A program made the position numbers and the translations under genes. The notes beneath the pieces are model-generated. The model was not told the origin of the DNA, did no database searches, and was given only the letters and a program-made list of their open reading frames with translations. A stretch of DNA of 64,000 bases from positions 124,001 to 188,000 of the forward strand of contig WHUZ01000004.1 of NCBI GenBank assembly GCA_015179045.1, in the 5' to 3' direction. This document shows, piece by piece, positions 59,503 to 64,000 of this stretch (the stretch's first letter is position 1; every line of letters begins with the position of its first letter). The DNA comes from Kalaharituber pfeilii. Its lineage: Eukaryota > Ascomycota > Pezizomycetes > Pezizales > Pezizaceae.

Positions 59503-60609
59503 TTAAAGTTCTGCAGTAACGTTGGAGAATTCGCCTGTTTCGAGCTTCCTCTTCCAGAACAATGGGTGAGTGTCTGTGAAGCCGTGTTTGACCCAGCCCT
59601 CCTCCTTGACGTGGTAAAGGTTAATGTAGCCTCCAGAAAAGGCATCCTAGACATTATGTTAATAGTCTGAACAAAGATGCAGCACGACAGGGTGTGTAAG
59701 CTAATTACCCTGTGTGTAGCAGCAAGAATGCTCCTTGTGCCAAGCGCTAACGCCTCCTCTGTTGTCAAATCGTACCTGTACTCAGCATCAAGCACACCGT
59801 ACGCAAAAGTTTGACCAGACCCGACGCAGAAGAGGTCACCCTGCAGCCTGGTTCCATCAGAGTCGACGTAGTAAAGTGCGGGCCCTTCTTGGGGCGTGAC
59901 ACCGGTAATCATAGTTCCCATAGAGAGGCCCATGCCTTTGTAGTTATAGACTATGTTGGATAGGATTTTAGAGGCTGCAGCAACGGAGATGCGGCGCTTG
60001 TGGCGCAGTTCATGGAGACGGCATTCCATGCCCAGGTAGCTGAGCCAGAATAGGCAGTCAGCAGCACCCCCAGCCATGGTCCCGACCATCTTGTCACTGT
60101 AAGAACGATTAGTACGCTGTCCCTCCAATGTGATGAGATGGAATTAGAGGGAGTGTATCGACCCCACCAAAAATGTCCACTTACTTAATCTCAATGACCT
60201 TCTTCACAGTCTGACTGGCAATCCAGTTCCCCGAAGTAGCCCTGGAGTCAGTGGCCACAATAATGCCTCCCTGGAATCTGAAAGCTAATGTTGTTGTACC
60301 ATGGGCAAGTTTTATAGGACAGTCGGGATTGGCATGGTCGTCGGTTAAAGCACGGAGGAAAGCAGCGGGCTAGAGGCACCGGCACGGCTGTCAGCTTGCC
60401 GAGTTTCTCTTTACTGAGCTCTTAACGGAGGTATGCATGCGAGGGGCGAGGGCAGGAGAGAGGGATGTGGAGACCTGTGATATTGGTGGGAGGGCGAACT
60501 TGAGGTTTGCTGTCGGCTTTGGCGAAGCAAGCGAGGAGCTAGATTCTTCGCCATCGAATATCTCATCGTCGTAGACGGGCTGGGAGTACTGTGCCACGAG
60601 GGCGTCCAT
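59503..60609 (-). CDS. PRE2: 20S proteasome subunit beta-5, chymotrypsin-like (Pre2/PSMB5)
   Basis: Minus-strand exons are 60609-60475, 60369-60185, 60096-59709 and 59646-59503, giving 283 residues. The propeptide ends KLAHG and the mature chain begins [11 protein letters not shown], so the catalytic threonine is Thr70. Relative to it, Asp17, Arg19 ([11 protein letters not shown]) and Lys33 (TVKKVIEIN) are all present, as required for activity. Further blocks are [78 protein letters not shown] and [10 protein letters not shown]. The subunit gives the chymotrypsin-like peptidase of the 20S core. Autocatalytic removal of the 69-residue propeptide is expected. The gene is intact and divergent from DOP1. 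Confidence 0.93.
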
Positions 60610-60927
60610 GACGAGTGCTGAGGAATGGGGTACGGTGGGGTGTGGTGGGGTGTGGTGGGGTGGTATCGGTGGAGGAGGGATGTTTGGTGGGGGGGATTTT
60701 GCGTGAGGTACTGTAAGTACATAAGCTTCTGGGAGCGCTGCTGCGTTACGCACTGCACGTGCGGCAGCCCCACCAATCAGAGGGGCAGCGGGTCGCACCG
60801 CTTAGTCACCAGCCGCCCGAGCTATTCGTACCCCATGGCGCATTGTCGCGGCGGGCAACGTTGACCCATGCGCTTGTGAGAGAGCATTAAACCAGCATTT
60901 CAGGCTTTCGCCAGAAACCTAGATTCT
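60610..60927. promoter_or_regulatory. Shared divergent promoter region of PRE2 and DOP1
   Basis: 318 bp between opposite start codons. It contains a GGGGTGTGGT-type repeat run at about 60631-60665 and a GT-rich flank. No exact proteasome-associated control element was recognised. Confidence 0.45.
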
Positions 60928-63900
60928 ATGTCGCTCGAGCCAGGGATCCGCAGAGAGCACTCGTCGTCGCCGATAAGCTCCGGGAGATCTTCACCTGCGC
61001 CCAGGAGGCGGAATGATGACGGTATGCCGCCGCTGGCTTGCTGAGGCTCGCTGCGGGCACGACTGACAGATTGTCTGCTAGGGGATATTGCAAGGAAGGA
61101 TCCTAAGTACAAGAGATATACTGCGAATATAGAAAGGGCCTTGGTGCTGTTCGAGGCACATGCTCTACAAGAATGGGCGGACTACATTTCGTTCCTGGGG
61201 AGGTTGTTGAAGGTACTGAGGTCTCCCCCTGGACAAACTTGAGGAGAGCAATCGGAAGGGTATGGAGGGACTAATTGACACGGGAGGCCAATTGGGACAG
61301 GCTCTACAATCATATCCTACATTTCCACAGATCCCGCAGCGAGTATTAGTTTCGAAGCGGTTGGCGCAATGTCTCAATGCACGGCTTCCGTCAGGCGTCC
61401 ACCAAAAAACAATTGAAGTTTATTCCTATATATTTTCGTTAATCGGAGTGAGCATTGCCTTCCTCAATGTCTATAATCGTGAAGCTTCTCGACACTAATT
61501 ATTGTCCTCCTCGCTATAATGGGAGATGTAGCGGGACGGCTTAGCCAACGACCTAGCGATATGGACACCGGGGCTGATGCCAGTTCTTTCATATGCCTCT
61601 ATCACTGTCAAACCACACTTCTTGTCTCTTCTGGAGACATTCTACCTTCCGCTTGGCCGCAAGCTCAGGCCAGCGTTAAAGTCACTTATTCTGGCACTTT
61701 TACCAGGAATTGATGAAGAAGGGGGGGAGTATTTTGATGAGACTTTTAATTTGCTGGAATCAATCAGAATTGCAGTTGGCGAAGACACATACTTCTGGCA
61801 ATGCTTCTTGCTTGCAACCATTACGTCCCATGCTCGGAGACAGGGTGCACTAGCGTTTCTAACGAGGAAGCTACCAAAGATGGATACTGAGGAAGCACTC
61901 ACATCTGCGCTGGTCAGTCCGGAGCCAGGATTGCTGCTCAGATGTTTTAGTGCAGGGCTTCATGATGACAATTTGCTGGTACAAAGGGGATTTCTGGACC
62001 TGCTAGTTCAGAATTTGCCGCTTTCTTCCCCCATATTACAAAAGTATGGCACCCTGTGACCTTTTCTGTCAAAACTGTTGCTTAATACATGTTAGATTTG
62101 TCTAATTCTGCATTTTCAATCACAGACTTGCAAATCTCTTGGATCTTCAGCTCCTTATCACCTCCGCCACTGGAGTAGTGTTACGGAGGGACATGTCCCT
62201 AAACCGTCGATTGTGGGTTTGGTTACTAGGGCCAGAATTTCAGGACCAGCTTCCCTCAAATTCTCATCTAAGAACAGAGTATTTCCATAGAAATGGACTC
62301 ACGCACCTAATAGCTGGCTTGAGGAAGATGATTGATTCCGGCCGAATGGAGCCTGCCGAAAGAGCAAAACCGGCGCGAATATGCCTCTCCTTAATGGATA
62401 GATGGGAAATTGGGGGACCTGTAGTCCCAGACCTATTTCTTCCCATTATTCAATCCATCATGGACTACCAGAAAAATGCAGCTTCAACGGAGCAATACCA
62501 AGAAGTTATGAGATCTGGGGCAATGTTTTTTGATGGTGTTGAGTCTCATCTAATTTGGGGGGTGATATACGGGACTCTTGAATCTGCGATAACTGGACCA
62601 ACTTTGAGGGACCCGGAATCTATGGAGAAACTCGAACTAGTTAACTTTATACTCCGGACATTTAACGTTCGCGAAGAGGAGATGATCATTCTTCACGCAC
62701 CATTGGTGGTCATAGCTTTGTTGGTGATGCTACGGGATTATATACATAAGGGTACCTCGCAGCTCTCAGCTAAGGCATTCAGTCTGGTTGAAACATTCCT
62801 TGAGCTCATCCCCCAGCGAGCTTTCCAAGCAAGCAAAGATGGTGATGTTAGCGTTGTCGTGAAAGATGAAGATATTCTGCCTGCAATAAACAAGTTCTAC
62901 TCGCGTCAATCAGTTAAAGCCAATGCAACAGTTCCGTTTACTGCGAGCGTTATTGGGCGATTGCTGGTTCGTGAGACTTCAAGGATTGTTCGTGAGGCGA
63001 TAATTTCACGGCAAGATGACTCAGGGATAAGGTATAAGCTTCTGGTTCAGGTTTTAAAGAAGATCCCACGAGCCGAGGCATGGGATGAAACACCTCTCAC
63101 CAAGGCAATTTTGGATGCCCTGTCGCCTAACGACCTTCGATTTTCCACTCTACATGGATCGACGCATGTCATCGCGTCGTTGTGTGCCAATGGTTACCTG
63201 AATAAAAGCACCATTGATGATTTAGTATTTCCCATCGTCAATCGCTTATGGAACTTCCTTTCACCTGACACTCCGAAGTATCATGTCGAGGCCGTAAGGG
63301 CACTTTGGGCCCTGCAAGATGTTTTAGAAGGCAGGCGAGTGGAGGCAGCCATTTCAACCTTCATGACTAAAGACGATTTTAGAGGTGTACACGAGGTTCG
63401 CCATGCAGAGTCGGGAAGAAGGTTTGTGGTTCTTTGGACTCACAGCATAGGAAATCCAAAATATGATATGGTGCTTACTCGGCCAATGTTGCTGTTTTTG
63501 GACTCTCTCATCGAAGAAGGAACAGAGCTGCATATATTCGCTCAAGGATGGCTTCAAAATCTGCAGGCAACCACAAAGTGAGTCTATACATGCAAAGTTA
63601 TGTCTTACATGCTAATATAATTACAGAGTGTCAAATATATTTGTAACAAAGCTCCTGAGCTTTCCGTTCCTCAAAAACCCCGGGTCACGTGATGTCAACG
63701 GCAACCCCCATAAACGCCACATATTCACTCCAGAGGATGATTTGGATATCTGTTCCTATTATTTACAGACTCTATCAAATGTATTACGATTCTCAACGGA
63801 GCAGGCAATGGCATCACTTGCGAAAGATAAGATTACTGTGAATGATGACGTTGCAGCAGGGATGCTCAAAGAGTGTACGTACTCACCAACATACTTAAAC

Positions 63901-64000
63901 CCCGTTAAATTGTTTCTGACCGCGGACAGATGGATTTGATGAAGAAGCAACGCTACAGGAAGTACTTATACAAATTCTCATCTCAGCCATTGATGGGGAG
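60928..64000 (+). CDS. DOP1: Dopey family protein Dop1, N-terminal part (3'-partial)
   Basis: Exons 60928-61021, 61082-61212, 61301-61447, 61532-62043, 62126-63577, 63627-63874 and 63930 onward join in phase and run off the right edge. After a short Ser/Arg-rich start, the conserved N-terminal Dopey domain appears: DPKYKRYTANIERALVLFEA, WADYISFLGRLLKALQSYP, LVSKRLAQCLNARLPSGVHQ, WTPGLMPVLSYASITVKPHF, LLGPEFQDQL and FVVLWTHSIGNPKYDMVLTR. Dop1 proteins are very large membrane-trafficking factors at the Golgi and endosomes that form a complex with Mon2 and the Neo1 flippase. About 880 residues are in the window, roughly half of the usual length. No damage is seen. Confidence 0.92.

Noticed and set aside
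1..64000. tRNA, rRNA and CRISPR features
   Set aside because: I looked for A/B-box-like sequences and regularly spaced repeats by eye. None formed a credible RNA gene, and the tandem arrays found have no spacers.

Overview
The window looks like nuclear DNA of a filamentous ascomycete. Genes are compact, with many 45-80 nt introns that carry CTAAC-like branch sites. The gene set is fungal: Gpi16, Leu5, Tum1, Dia2, Pet117, Ham1, Fap7 and Dop1, plus a NACHT-WD40 STAND protein. Repeats show probable C-to-T mutation damage of the RIP type. Class and species cannot be fixed from the sequence; Pezizomycetes-like biology is only a guess. All gene models below were joined by hand from splice sites and reading phase.

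0-14 kb is accessory. It holds the 3' part of an ankyrin-repeat gene, then an AT-rich spacer with homopolymer tracts. Next is a large NLR-type gene (N-terminal helical domain, NACHT, pentapeptide-like stretch) ending in 14 almost identical 42-residue WD40 units, and then a repeat-rich spacer with a relic of a Helitron 5' region. 14-37 kb is mostly housekeeping: GPI16, a 1.9-kb foldback transposon, an unrecognised coiled-coil gene, LEU5, APC11, a decayed TUM1 copy, AP-1 sigma, a DIA2-like F-box gene, VMA10 and PET117.

37.2-47.4 kb is a nested transposon complex. A Helitron carries a RepHel gene and an unrecognised companion gene, each preceded by a copy of the same regulatory module and ~100-bp repeat array. 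The RepHel gene is broken by three nonsense codons, a 656-bp solo LTR (duplication ACAAC) and a 1,166-bp terminal-inverted-repeat element (duplication CAAC). Removing either insertion with one duplication copy keeps the reading frame.

48-64 kb returns to housekeeping genes: a short-chain dehydrogenase, FAP7, HAM1, proteasome alpha-1 (SCL1), a broken WKF-domain gene, a HAD phosphatase, proteasome beta-5 (PRE2) and the 5' part of DOP1, which runs off the window. No tRNA, rRNA or CRISPR was seen.
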